Source: Fimbriimonadaceae bacterium (lineage in GTDB: Bacteria > Armatimonadota > Fimbriimonadia > Fimbriimonadales > Fimbriimonadaceae). Taken from it: a DNA stretch of 64,000 nucleotides. The notes beneath the pieces were generated by a model. The model made no database searches. It was not told the origin of the DNA and saw only the letters and a list, made by a program, of their open reading frames with translations. The stretch is taken from positions 124,001 through 188,000 of the forward strand of contig JAHCHO010000006.1 in assembly GCA_026129685.1 (NCBI GenBank), read 5' to 3'. A program made the position numbers and the translations under genes. Positions 16,799 through 25,918 of this stretch are shown here, in pieces. Position 1 is the stretch's first letter. Every line of letters starts with the position of its first letter.

Positions 16799-16834
16799 GG
16801 CCCGATCCCCATGGGATCGGGCCAATTCGTTTTG
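16799..16834 (+). terminator. Rho-independent terminator after the PEP-CTERM gene
   Basis: A perfect 11-bp stem (GGCCCGATCCC / GGGATCGGGCC) with a three-base CAT loop is followed by AATTCGTTTT. It sits between the convergent PEP-CTERM and uvrC genes. The T-rich tail is on the plus strand, so it serves the PEP-CTERM transcript first. Confidence 0.85.
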
Positions 16835-16853
16835 GCGGGCCGAGCGACCCCGA

Positions 16854-18836
16854 TCAGCCCTCGAGGTGCAACTTGATCTGTTGCGCCAGTTGCCGCGTGA
16901 GGGTCGGGACGGCAGCGATTTCTTCGACGGTCGCCCGCCGAATCCCTTCGACCGAACCGAAGTTGCGCAACAGCAACCGACGACGGCGCGGCCCGACCCC
17001 GGGGACCTCCTCCAACGCCGTCCCCACCATCCGCTTGTCCCGAAGCTTGCGGTGGTAGCTGAGGGCGAACCGGTGCGCCTCGTCCCGCAATCGCCGCAAC
17101 AGCAGCAGGCCGGGCGAGTTGAGCGGCAACTCGACCGCCCGGTAGGCGTAGCGGCGGGTCGGCTTGGCGTCGTAGGTGTAGGCCTCGGCGCGGTAGTTCC
17201 GGCGCACCTGGCCGACGCCGGCGGGCGCGACCTCCGGGATGACCTCGTCGAGTTCCTGCCAGTCGCCGGTCAGCGGCGCTCCCTCGTCGAGCGGGATCGG
17301 CACGAACACGATCTCCTGCTTCTTGGCCAAGCCGACCATCGGCACGTCCACCCCGACCTCGTCCCGCGCCTTCAGAGCGGCCATCAACTGGCCCCGTCCG
17401 CCGTCGATCATGATTAGGTCGGGAAGCTTTGCGAACTTCTCGTCGCCGTCGGCATAGGCGCGAAGCCGGCGGGTGATGACCTCGTGCATCATCGCGAAGT
17501 CGTTCGGCCCCTCCGGATGGAAGCGGATGCGAAAGCGACGGTACTCCGCCTTGGCGGGCTTGGCGTCCTCGGTCACGACCATCGAACCCGTCGGGGCGGT
17601 GCCCTGGGTGTTCGAGATGTCGTACCCCTCCACCCGCTTCGGCGGCGCCGGCAGACCCAGCTGCTCCTGGAGCATCGCCATCGCCTGCTCGGCCCAGTCC
17701 TCTTCCCGCTCGAGTTCGAGGGCAAGGGTCTTGAGCGCCTGTTCGGCGTTCGTCGCCGCCATCTCGACCAACCTCAGCTTCTCGCCCCCCTGCGGCACGT
17801 CGATCGTGACCGCCGCGCCGCGCCGGTTCCGAAGCCACGACTGGACGATGTTGCGCTCCTCGATCTCGACGGGCAGGAGGATTTCGCGGGGCACGTCGGT
17901 GGCGGTGGCGTAGTACTGCTTGACGAACTCCTGAACCGCCGTCGCGGGCGATTCCTCGTTCGCGCCGTCGAGGAAGAACTGGTGCTGGCCGATCAGCTTC
18001 CCGCTGCGCACGTAGAGCATCTGGATCGCGGAGCCGCGCTCGTCCTTCACGACGGCGATCACGTCACGGTCGGTTTCCTCGACGCTCAAGACCTTCTGCC
18101 GCTCGAGCACGCTCTGGATCGAGGCGATCCGGTCCCGCAGGGCGGCGGCGTCCTCGAAGCGCAGCTCGTCTGCCGCCTTCTCCATCTCCCGCTTCATCTC
18201 GGGAACGACGTCGTCCACCTTGCCGGAGAGGAACCGCTCGACGTTGTGGATCACCTTCGCGTACTCGGACGGGTCGGCCAAGCCCGCGCACGGGGCGAGG
18301 CACTGCTTCAGGTGGTAGTACAGGCAGGGGCGCTGTTCTCGCTTCCCCGACCACGACTTGCCGCAGGGGATCAGCGGGAACACCTGGTGCAACACGCCCA
18401 GGGTCTCGCGAACCGCCCACGCGCTCGAATAGGGACCGAAGCACTTCCCCAACTCCGGCCGGGGCCGGCGGACGAACAGCACCCGGGGGTACGCCTCGCG
18501 GGTGATCGCGATGTACGGGTAGCTCTTGTCGTCGCGAAGCCGAACGTTGAAGGGGGGCCGATGCTCCTTGATCAGGGTGCATTCGAGGACGAGCGCCTCG
18601 AGTTCGCTGTCCACCACGATCCACTCGATGCGCCGCACTTTTCGAACGAGCCGGTCGATGCGGGGGCCGTGGCGTGCCGACTTCTGGAAGTAGCTGCGAA
18701 CCCGGTTCTTGAGCGAGAGCGCCTTGCCGACGTAGAGCACGGCGTCGTTCTCGTCGTGATAGATGTAGCAACCCGGGTTGTTCGGGAGCTTGCCGAGGAA
18801 CTCGACGACGTGGGGATTGGTGGACGAGACGGCCAT
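16854..18836 (-). CDS. uvrC: Excinuclease ABC subunit C
   Basis: A 660-residue nucleotide-excision-repair nuclease that makes both incisions around UvrAB-marked DNA damage. Domains in order: GIY-YIG nuclease at about 15-95 (CYIYHDENDAVLYVGKALSL), a Cys-containing segment (CLYYHLKQCLAPCAG), the UVR motif that binds UvrB at about 205-240 (EKAADELRFEDAAALRDRI), an RNase H-like nuclease (VEGYDISNTQGTAPTGSMVV, IMIDGGRGQL), and a C-terminal HhH pair (LEEVPGVGPRRRRLLL). An insert of about 50 residues in the RNase H-like domain (near GDWQELDEVIPEV) makes it slightly longer than usual. It starts at ATG 18836, divergent from the next gene by 72 bases. Confidence 0.96.
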   Translation of the reverse strand: MAVSSTNPHVVEFLGKLPNNPGCYIYHDENDAVLYVGKALSLKNRVRSYFQKSARHGPRIDRLVRKVRRIEWIVVDSELEALVLECTLIKEHRPPFNVRLRDDKSYPYIAITREAYPRVLFVRRPRPELGKCFGPYSSAWAVRETLGVLHQVFPLIPCGKSWSGKREQRPCLYYHLKQCLAPCAGLADPSEYAKVIHNVERFLSGKVDDVVPEMKREMEKAADELRFEDAAALRDRIASIQSVLERQKVLSVEETDRDVIAVVKDERGSAIQMLYVRSGKLIGQHQFFLDGANEESPATAVQEFVKQYYATATDVPREILLPVEIEERNIVQSWLRNRRGAAVTIDVPQGGEKLRLVEMAATNAEQALKTLALELEREEDWAEQAMAMLQEQLGLPAPPKRVEGYDISNTQGTAPTGSMVVTEDAKPAKAEYRRFRIRFHPEGPNDFAMMHEVITRRLRAYADGDEKFAKLPDLIMIDGGRGQLMAALKARDEVGVDVPMVGLAKKQEIVFVPIPLDEGAPLTGDWQELDEVIPEVAPAGVGQVRRNYRAEAYTYDAKPTRRYAYRAVELPLNSPGLLLLRRLRDEAHRFALSYHRKLRDKRMVGTALEEVPGVGPRRRRLLLRNFGSVEGIRRATVEEIAAVPTLTRQLAQQIKLHLEG

Positions 18837-18908
18837 GGGTCGCGCGGATCTTCAGTGTACGCCGAGCACGGCCTTGGCCACCGAGCGTTCCTGGCGCATA
18901 CTCGAAAC

Positions 18909-20150
18909 ATGAAGGGTTCCTCGGTGTGGACGTTCCTCTTCCTCGGCGTCGCCGGTTTTGCCCATTCGTCGCCGCTGGCCGCTTTCCCGGGACAAGAGAG
19001 GACTTTGTTTCAGCAGGTGTTCCGCGTACCTCCCAAGGAGACGAACGGTTACGCCGACTACGTGCGCGCGGCGGACGCCGTGCAGGCCAATGCGGTCCTC
19101 GGTTCGCTCCTGGCGGGGGAAGGGGACTTGACGCCCCTCGAGCGCAACCGCCGCATCGCCCAAGAGGGCAAAGTCGCCCTCGACCTCGTCCGGGCCGGCA
19201 ATCGGAAGCCGGTCGAGGACCCGCGCACCGCCGTCGAAATCGACACCCTGTTCCCCGAACTCGCCGGATTCAAGAGCGTGGCCAAGGTCGCCATGGCCGA
19301 CCTCTCCTACCGCTTCGCCATCGGCGATTCTCGCGGCGCGACCGACACCTTCGTGGAGGCCTCCAAGTTCGTCTCCCGCATTCCCAGTACGCCCACCTTG
19401 ATCAGCGGCCTGGTCATGGTCGCCTGCGACTCGATCCTCCTGGCCCCCCTCGAACAGAACATCGGGCGGGTCGCCTTGCTCGACCTGGATCGGCTGGAGC
19501 AGGTCGCGAAGGACCGGGTCGCCTCCGTCGAGGTCATGCAGCGGATGATGGCGGGCGAGGCACGCTACCTCGACAAGGTCACGGTCGAGTCGCTCGGTCC
19601 TCTCCTCGCGGTGGACGACGACGAAGAGGAGGCCGACGAGGCGCGGGCGATAAAGGCGGCGTTCGACGCTCTGGCGCCCGCCGATCGCGAACGGTTGCTG
19701 CTCGACGTCAAGAAGCGGGCTCGCTCGACGATCGCTCGCGTGATCGCCACCTTGGCCGAGCCCGAGTCCAGTTGGAGGCTCGTCCAAGCCCCCGAAACCC
19801 CCGCTAAGCCGTCGCTCGCCGACTACCTCGTCGAGACGCTGATTCCCATTCACACCCAAGCCCTGACCGCGTTCGCCAAGAACCGCACCCAGTGGCGCCT
19901 GTTGCGGCTGCACACCCGTCTCGAACGCTTCCGCCTGGTCTACGGGCGATTGCCGTACCGCCTTTACGAGGCCGCTCCGGCCGACCTGATCACCGACCCG
20001 TGGAACGACGGGCCGTTCGACTACAAAGTCGTCAGCGTCCGCGACTACGAGTTGACCAGCAAGGGCGACGAGTTCACCGGGCCGATCGCCATCCGCTACC
20101 GCCGACAACCGCCGCCCGACGACGCCAAGAGCGAACCCCCTCCCCGGTGA
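18909..20150 (+). CDS. Secreted protein with pseudopilin-like C-terminal motif
   Basis: A 413-residue exported protein. Residues 1-25 form a signal peptide (MKGSSVWTFLFLGVAGFAHS). The bulk is alpha-helical and charged. The end resembles the C-terminal signature of type II secretion major pseudopilins: RLVYGRLPYRLYE, then LITDPWNDGPFDYKV and YELTSKGDEFTG, which recall the DPWGNPYxY...YDLYSxGxDG pattern of GspG. There is no prepilin methylation motif at the N terminus, so it is not itself a pseudopilin. The function is unknown. No ribosome site is evident before ATG 18909. Confidence 0.6.
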   Translation: MKGSSVWTFLFLGVAGFAHSSPLAAFPGQERTLFQQVFRVPPKETNGYADYVRAADAVQANAVLGSLLAGEGDLTPLERNRRIAQEGKVALDLVRAGNRKPVEDPRTAVEIDTLFPELAGFKSVAKVAMADLSYRFAIGDSRGATDTFVEASKFVSRIPSTPTLISGLVMVACDSILLAPLEQNIGRVALLDLDRLEQVAKDRVASVEVMQRMMAGEARYLDKVTVESLGPLLAVDDDEEEADEARAIKAAFDALAPADRERLLLDVKKRARSTIARVIATLAEPESSWRLVQAPETPAKPSLADYLVETLIPIHTQALTAFAKNRTQWRLLRLHTRLERFRLVYGRLPYRLYEAAPADLITDPWNDGPFDYKVVSVRDYELTSKGDEFTGPIAIRYRRQPPPDDAKSEPPPR

Positions 20151-20264
20151 CTTCTCGGAAATCACTCGCTTTGCCCAACGGGAAACCCGCCGGCGTGGAA
20201 ACCGGCGAAGAATGAGCCGATCCGGGAACTCGGCGCGGCGGCGACCGGGTAGGTGCCAACAACG

Positions 20265-21254
20265 ATGACGCCGAGGGACGATCGCAACTTTGCCGGTGGC
20301 CGCCTCATGCGGGCGACCGACCTCGCGCCCGGCGCGTCGCGCGTGGCGATGCCGAAGCCGTGGCGGGTTCACTCGCCGAGTCCCGACTCCAACGTCGAGT
20401 TGCGCGACTGCGTCGTCGCGGGCACCGTGCGGTCGTTCGATTGGGAAGGTTCCGCGCCGCTCTCCCTCAAGTTCGTTTTCGAGGGCGAGGCCCTGTTCGA
20501 ATCGGGCGGCTCGGCGCATCGGGTGGATTCCTCCGCGTTCCTTGCGTTGAACGCGGGATCGTCTTACCGGGTACGCGTCGGACCTCCCGCTGGGGCGGAC
20601 GCTCTATCGGTGTTCTTTTCGCAGGCCTTCGCCGAGTCGGTGCTGCGGGAGATCGGTCGCTCGGCCCGCCAAAAGCTGGACGATCCGTTCGGCCCTGGCG
20701 TGCCTTCCGGCGGGGTGTTCGAGCGTCTGTACCCGGACGCGGGCGGACTCGCCCTCGCGCGCCGACTGAAGAACGGCCTCCCGCTCCTGAAGTACGACCC
20801 GATGTGGCTGGAGGAGCACGCCCGCGCGCTCCTCGTGCTTCTGTTCGAGGCTCAGGCGGAGGCCCGGCGCGAGGCGACCGCCATCCAAGCCGCCCGGAGC
20901 GCGACCCGCGAAGAGCTGTACAGGCGGCTCTACCTCGCGCGCGACTACGCGGAGGCGAAACTGGCCGACCCGCTGACCCTCGACGAACTCGCGTTCGTCG
21001 CCTGCCTTTCGACCAACTACTTCCTCCGCACCTTCCGGGAGTTGTTCGGGACCAGCCCGCACCAGTTCCTGATCGAGATGCGCCTCCAGAAGGCGCAACG
21101 TCTGCTGGTGGAGACCGACCTGACGGTCGGCGACGTGTGCCTGCGCGTGGGCTTCCAGAGCCTTGGGTCGTTCAGTTGGCTGTTCAAGCGCCGAATCGGA
21201 GTCTCGCCGGACGCCTATCGGAGGGCGGCCCGATCGGTGGCGCCCCCGCTCTAG
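20265..21254 (+). CDS. AraC-family transcriptional regulator
   Basis: A 329-residue regulator. The N-terminal half has a short cupin-like sensing region (PLSLKFVFEGEALFESGG). The C-terminal 100 residues hold the double helix-turn-helix of the AraC family: LTLDELAFVACLSTNYFLRT, then FGTSPHQFLIEMRLQKAQRL, and the second HTH VGDVCLRVGFQSLGSFSWLF, finishing with GVSPDAYRR. It should bind DNA and respond to a small ligand. ATG 20265 is preferred because GGGTAGG precedes it at good distance; GTG 20253 is an alternative. Its TAG stop overlaps the TAG of the convergent CHAD gene by four bases (CTAG). Confidence 0.9.
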   Translation: MTPRDDRNFAGGRLMRATDLAPGASRVAMPKPWRVHSPSPDSNVELRDCVVAGTVRSFDWEGSAPLSLKFVFEGEALFESGGSAHRVDSSAFLALNAGSSYRVRVGPPAGADALSVFFSQAFAESVLREIGRSARQKLDDPFGPGVPSGGVFERLYPDAGGLALARRLKNGLPLLKYDPMWLEEHARALLVLLFEAQAEARREATAIQAARSATREELYRRLYLARDYAEAKLADPLTLDELAFVACLSTNYFLRTFRELFGTSPHQFLIEMRLQKAQRLLVETDLTVGDVCLRVGFQSLGSFSWLFKRRIGVSPDAYRRAARSVAPPL

Positions 21255-22225
21255 GGCTCAACCCAGGCGACTCCCAGCAGCTCGAGCATCGCCCGACGAG
21301 ACTCATCAAGCTCGTCCAGCAAACGCACGGCCTGCCTCGAGAGGCCCGGATGGGCGGGCACCATCGCCGCGACCGTCTCCAACCGAACGACCGCGTCCTG
21401 GTGGGCGCCCAGCCGATCTTGCAGGTCCCGATGGTAGCGAACCCGCCGCTTCAGGTCGCGGGCGGCAAGCGGGAGCGGGTTCAGGTCGCGCACCGATTCG
21501 AGCAGGTAGCGGAAGCGCTTGTGCACGATGCGCAGGAGGTGCAGGCTGGGGTCGCTCGGATCGCCGGCCAACCGGTCGCAGGCGGCCGACTCGACGCGCG
21601 CCAGGCGCGCCTCCGCCTCGCGAAACGCTTCGAGCGCCGTCGGACCGGCCAAGGATTCCGGTTCGGCGGACGACAAGGTGGCGAGCAGATCCGAGAATCC
21701 GCTCCGCGCGAGGTAGCGGCGCAAGGCCCTCCGCTCTTTCGCCTCCCTCTCGGTCAACTCTCGAATCACCAGTTCGAACTCGACGGCGTCGGGACGGGCG
21801 GTGAAGGCCGCCACGAGCACGTCGAGGTCCCGAACCACGCCCAACCGCCGTCCCGCCTTCTTCAGGCCGCCAATCTTCGCCCGAATCGTCGCGGGAACGT
21901 AGGGGTCGAACTCGATCAGGAGGGCCCGCAAACGGCGGGTCGCCACGCGGGCCTTGTGAACCGCTTCCGGGTCGTCCGAGCCCAGCGCATCGGTCGAACG
22001 GGCCTCCAACTCCCGCGCCAAGTCCCGCACTCTTCGGGCGATGAACTCGGCCGCCCCCTCGTCGGGCGCAGCCTCGGACGCAACGTCCTCGCGATCCTCC
22101 GCCTCGACCGCCCGCGTTCCCGGCAACGCGACCTCTTGTCCGGGCACGTCCGACCGGACCGTACTGGGTTGCGGACAAGACGGGAGACGCCTGCGCGGGG
22201 GGCGCTTCGGACGGTACGTGGGCAC
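21251..22225 (-). CDS. CHAD domain protein
   Basis: A 324-residue protein made mostly of a CHAD domain, an all-helical fold with conserved His and basic residues known to bind polyphosphate. Visible marks are VHKARVATRRLRALLIEFDP and LHLLRIVHKRFRYLLESVRD, the two paired basic helices, plus DRLGAHQDAVVRLE. The first 70 residues are Pro/Arg-rich and probably disordered. The GTG start at 22225 overlaps the stop of the upstream HEAT-like gene by one base (TAGTG), so the two are translationally coupled. No CYTH triphosphate tunnel domain is attached. Confidence 0.85.
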   Translation of the reverse strand: MPTYRPKRPPRRRLPSCPQPSTVRSDVPGQEVALPGTRAVEAEDREDVASEAAPDEGAAEFIARRVRDLARELEARSTDALGSDDPEAVHKARVATRRLRALLIEFDPYVPATIRAKIGGLKKAGRRLGVVRDLDVLVAAFTARPDAVEFELVIRELTEREAKERRALRRYLARSGFSDLLATLSSAEPESLAGPTALEAFREAEARLARVESAACDRLAGDPSDPSLHLLRIVHKRFRYLLESVRDLNPLPLAARDLKRRVRYHRDLQDRLGAHQDAVVRLETVAAMVPAHPGLSRQAVRLLDELDESRRAMLELLGVAWVEP

Positions 22226-23220
22226 TACGGCCCCTCGTCGGGAAAGGTCGGCTCGACGATGTGATCGAGCCGCTCGGCCTCGATGTCGCGCGCCATCGCC
22301 TCCGCGTAGACGCGCAAGGCGGGCTCGGCTTCTTGGGCGGCGGCCCGGCGCAACGCCCCGACCACCTCGCCGCGACGTTCGGGCTGCCACTCCACGACGT
22401 GGAACAGACCATGCGTCGCGCTCCGGCGGCCAATACGGGACGGCGCGCGGAGGCACTCGATCAGGGCGTCGCCGCCCTCCGAAAGCGGGACCTGGCCCCC
22501 GAGCACGACCCCCGCCTTGTACACCGTCCGGCAGTAGTCGTCTTCCGCGTCCCAGAGGAGGCTCTTCATCGCCGCGACCGCCCGCAACTCCTCGACCCGC
22601 GAGTCACAGAAGCTCGGCAGGTCTTCGAAGAGGTCGAGAACGGCCCACTGGGCGGCCCGGCGGAAGGGGTGGGAACGGTCCCTCAGGATCGAGAGCAACG
22701 CGGGAAACAGGGCGCGCCGCTCGTGCAGCGTCTCGATCGCCACCTGGGCCTCGTGTCCAATGTCTCGGTCCTCGCAGTAAAGCAACTTGAGATGCTCGAG
22801 CGGACCGAGTTCGGAGATCGGTCCGGCGTGCCGCCCCTCTAGACCCAACATCCGGGCGACCAACCTTTGGCGTCGGAGCAACGGCTCCGCCCGATCCGCG
22901 AGTTCGGCGAGCGCTTCGTCGACCGAGGGCCCGTGCGCGTCCAACCATAGCGCGTCGCAACGAGCGACGACGGCGGCGGGCGTCTCCACGACCTCGACCT
23001 CGAACGGCTCCTCACCCATCGCGACGACGACCTCGGTCCGCGCGTCCTCGTCCCGAACCGGAAAACGGTGGAGCACCGAAGGTGGCGGCCATCGGAACGG
23101 CACCCGGTGTCCCGGGTCGAGCGAGACGGCGTCTCCGCCCCTTGCCCGGCGCAACGCGGCGACGAAGGCCTGGAGATCGGCCTCGAGGCGTTGCGGATCG
23201 AGCGGGGACGTGGTCGGCAT
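22225..23220 (-). CDS. HEAT-repeat-like protein upstream of CHAD
   Basis: A 331-residue soluble protein of no family I can name with certainty. The N-terminal 100 residues are mixed alpha/beta. From about residue 110 it is alpha-helical with repeating units such as ALFPALLSILRDRSHPFRRA, AQWAVLDLFEDLPSF and GEVVGALRRAAAQEAEPALR, which look like HEAT/ARM-type scaffolding repeats. It starts at ATG 23220 with AGGAAA upstream and overlaps the CHAD gene, suggesting the two products work together. Divergent from secDF. Confidence 0.55.
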   Translation of the reverse strand: MPTTSPLDPQRLEADLQAFVAALRRARGGDAVSLDPGHRVPFRWPPPSVLHRFPVRDEDARTEVVVAMGEEPFEVEVVETPAAVVARCDALWLDAHGPSVDEALAELADRAEPLLRRQRLVARMLGLEGRHAGPISELGPLEHLKLLYCEDRDIGHEAQVAIETLHERRALFPALLSILRDRSHPFRRAAQWAVLDLFEDLPSFCDSRVEELRAVAAMKSLLWDAEDDYCRTVYKAGVVLGGQVPLSEGGDALIECLRAPSRIGRRSATHGLFHVVEWQPERRGEVVGALRRAAAQEAEPALRVYAEAMARDIEAERLDHIVEPTFPDEGP

Positions 23221-23310
23221 CGTCGGGTTTCCTATTCTACGGCACGACGCGCGGCGTTCGGGATGGCCGACGTGGACTCACGACCTCCGTCCACGCGCCG
23301 AGCGCTTCGG

Positions 23311-23316
23311 TATACT
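23311..23316 (+). promoter_or_regulatory. -10-like hexamer (TATACT) upstream of secDF
   Basis: TATACT lies 45 bases before the GTG of secDF. The region 17-18 bases upstream shows no good TTGACA match. GGGAGG at 23344-23349 within the leader can serve as ribosome site. Confidence 0.35.
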
Positions 23317-23361
23317 GCCTCTCGCTTAACACGGCCAGAGGCCGGGAGGCGTTTCGCGCCT

Positions 23362-25896
23362 GTGAAGAACGTCTATTTTCTCCTCATTGTCATCGCCCTG
23401 ACCGCTCTTGCCGCGTTCGGCTTCTACAAGACTCCGTTCCACCTCGGCCTCGACATCGAGGGCGGCGTACGGATCGTCTATCGGATGAAGTCGGAAGACC
23501 TCACCGCCGATCAGCGCCAGAACATCGATTCGATCCGATCGAACATCCAGCGCATCATGACCAGCCGCGTCGCCGCGAACCTGGGCGTGGTCGAGGGCAA
23601 CGTCGTGACGAAGTTGCCGGACCAGTTCATCGTCGAGATTCCCGGCTTCAAGGACATCGACCAGGCCAAACAGGTGCTCAGCACGACGGCGAGCATTCGC
23701 ATGTACCACGCGAAGAACGTCTCGACGAGCAAGCGAGACCGCCTCTTCCGCATCTCGGACGACCGCAAGATGGTCGCCGGACAGCCCCAGGTCGAGTTCG
23801 AAAAGCTGGACGGCACCAAGGTCAAGCCCGGCACCGTCGCCTACAAACAGATGATCGACGGCTGGCGGCTCATCCTTCAGGGCGGCGACCTCGCGCGCGC
23901 TTCGCTGCTTCAGACCGGCCAGGGCTACCAGCCGCAGATGTTCTTCCAGGGCAAGGGGGCCGAGGAACTGGAGCGCTGGTCTCGTACCTACCGCGACGAC
24001 GGCGAGCAGTTGGCCTTCGTTTTGGACGGCGTCGTGCTCAGCATCGCCCCCTTGAAAGAGGGCTCGGTCCTGAGAGACAGCGCCTTCATCGACGGGCAGT
24101 TCGAGACGAACTACGTCCGAAACCTTGTGGACCTTCTGAACGCGGGCGCCCTCCCGGTGGACCTCGTCGAACTCAGTTCCCAGCAGGTGGACCCGTCGAT
24201 CGGCAAGGGCGCGCTCCAGAAGATCATTCTGGCGGGCGAGATCGCCTTTGGCGTGATCTCCGTCTTCCTGATCGGCTATTACGCTTTTCCCGGGTTCGTC
24301 GCGTTCCTCGCGCTCATCCTTTACTCGCTGTTCACGCTGGCCGCCCTGAAGCTGCTCAACGCCACCTTCTCGCTGGCCTCCATCGCCGGCTTCATCCTGT
24401 CGGTCGGCATGGCGGTGGACGCCAACGTCCTCGTCTTCGAACGCCTGAAGGAGGAGCTACGCTCTGGCAAGTCGCTGATGAAGTCGGTGGATCTCGGCTT
24501 CCGGAGGGCGCTTCCCGCCATCGTCGACTCGAACGCCTGTACGATCCTCACCTCGTTGGTGCTGTTCAATTTCGGCGACGGGCCCGTCAAGGGCTTCGCC
24601 ACGACCCTGATCATCGGCGTCGCGATTTCGCTGTTCACCGCCGTCACCGTTACCCGGTCGCTCCTGTTCCTGTTTTCGAGCTGGGGCATCGGCCACGACG
24701 TCAAGAACTATGCGTTGGGCCGTAACTGGTTCGGCGAGGGCATGGAGAAGAACGCCGAGACCAAGCCGATGCCGGTCGTCGAAAAGTCCGGCCGCTACTT
24801 CCTCATTTCCGCCGCGATCATGGTCGTGGGCCTGATCTTCGTCGCGATGGGCGGCATCAAGCCCAACGTCGAGTTCACGGGCGGCGTCCAGGCCGAGTAC
24901 CTCGTGAAAGGCGACGACCCCATGACCGCCGCGCAGGTCGAGAGCAACCTCGAGAAAGCCGGATTCCAGGGCGCGACCGTCACGATCGCCCGCAGTCCCG
25001 CCGGCGACCAGAAGGTGATCGGAGTCACCGTCGCCGAGTCGGCAAAGGTCAAGCTGGACGACCCGACCCTCGACAAGACCCTCCTCGACGCCACCGGTAT
25101 CCAGTCGCAGGGCCGGGCGTCCCTCGCCAAAATCGGACCCTCGGTGCGCCAGGAAACGATCAACAACGCGATCAACGGCATCGTCTTCAGCACCTTGCTG
25201 ATCGTCGTCTATCTCGCCATCCGCTTCGGCATGGGCCTTGGCGGCATGAAGGTCGGTTTCCGATTCGGGATGTCGACCGTCGCCGCTCTGCTGCACGACG
25301 TCGTCGTGGTGATCGGCTTTGCGGGCATCGTGGGCTACCTTTTCAACTGGCAGATCAGCGCCCTCTTCATCACCTCGATGTTGACGGTTGCCGGCTTCTC
25401 GACCCACGACACGATCGTCATTTTCGACCGGATTCGGGAAAACCTCCGCAAGTACCGGGGGTCGCGCGACTTCAAAGACACGGTCAACATCTCGATCACC
25501 CAGTCCTTCGCCCGTTCGATCAACACCTCGTTCACCGTCATCCTCTCCCTGGTGCTGATGCTGACCGTCGGCGCCTCGACGATCGAGCTATCGTTCTTCA
25601 ACGCCGTCATGCTCGTCGGCATCGTGATCGGCACCTACTCGTCGATCTTCAACGCCTCGCCCATCCTCTACCTGTGGGACCGGGCGATCCTGAAGCGGAA
25701 GGGCGAGGGCGAGACGCTCGTCGGTCACGCGCGAGCCGAGTTGCTCCACGCGCACCAGGTCGCCCAGGCCCCTGGCGCGCCGGCGCCGACAGAACGCGTC
25801 TACCGGGACGCGCAAGGGAACGTGTACGGCCAGGTCAAGCGCCGCGACGCCGCCGCGCCCACGAAGCGGTCGACGACGAACGACGACGACGAGTGA
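23362..25896 (+). CDS. secDF: Protein translocase SecDF, single fused chain
   Basis: An 844-residue inner-membrane protein fusing SecD and SecF, which use the proton-motive force to help pull proteins through SecYEG. The SecD half: first membrane segment (YFLLIVIALTALAAFGFY), GLDIEGGVRIVYRM, a large periplasmic domain, then a membrane bundle with SLASIAGFILSVGMAVDANV and LVFERLKEELR. The SecF half starts near residue 470 (FLISAAIMVVGLIFVAMGGI, VEFTGGVQAEYL) and has the bundle VAGFSTHDTIVIFDRIRENL. A polar tail of about 50 residues closes the protein. GTG 23362 is chosen because the membrane segment follows directly; GGAGG lies 12 bases upstream. Confidence 0.93.
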   Translation: MKNVYFLLIVIALTALAAFGFYKTPFHLGLDIEGGVRIVYRMKSEDLTADQRQNIDSIRSNIQRIMTSRVAANLGVVEGNVVTKLPDQFIVEIPGFKDIDQAKQVLSTTASIRMYHAKNVSTSKRDRLFRISDDRKMVAGQPQVEFEKLDGTKVKPGTVAYKQMIDGWRLILQGGDLARASLLQTGQGYQPQMFFQGKGAEELERWSRTYRDDGEQLAFVLDGVVLSIAPLKEGSVLRDSAFIDGQFETNYVRNLVDLLNAGALPVDLVELSSQQVDPSIGKGALQKIILAGEIAFGVISVFLIGYYAFPGFVAFLALILYSLFTLAALKLLNATFSLASIAGFILSVGMAVDANVLVFERLKEELRSGKSLMKSVDLGFRRALPAIVDSNACTILTSLVLFNFGDGPVKGFATTLIIGVAISLFTAVTVTRSLLFLFSSWGIGHDVKNYALGRNWFGEGMEKNAETKPMPVVEKSGRYFLISAAIMVVGLIFVAMGGIKPNVEFTGGVQAEYLVKGDDPMTAAQVESNLEKAGFQGATVTIARSPAGDQKVIGVTVAESAKVKLDDPTLDKTLLDATGIQSQGRASLAKIGPSVRQETINNAINGIVFSTLLIVVYLAIRFGMGLGGMKVGFRFGMSTVAALLHDVVVVIGFAGIVGYLFNWQISALFITSMLTVAGFSTHDTIVIFDRIRENLRKYRGSRDFKDTVNISITQSFARSINTSFTVILSLVLMLTVGASTIELSFFNAVMLVGIVIGTYSSIFNASPILYLWDRAILKRKGEGETLVGHARAELLHAHQVAQAPGAPAPTERVYRDAQGNVYGQVKRRDAAAPTKRSTTNDDDE

Positions 25897-25905
25897 CGCA
25901 ACCCG

Positions 25906-25911
25906 TATACT
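25906..25911 (+). promoter_or_regulatory. -10-like hexamer (TATACT) seven bases before the ABC fusion start
   Basis: TATACT ends seven bases before ATG 25919, the usual distance from a -10 box to the transcription start. No ribosome site fits in the gap, so the gene may be read from a leaderless mRNA. No clear -35 box is visible. Confidence 0.4.
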
Positions 25912-25918
25912 GACGCCC

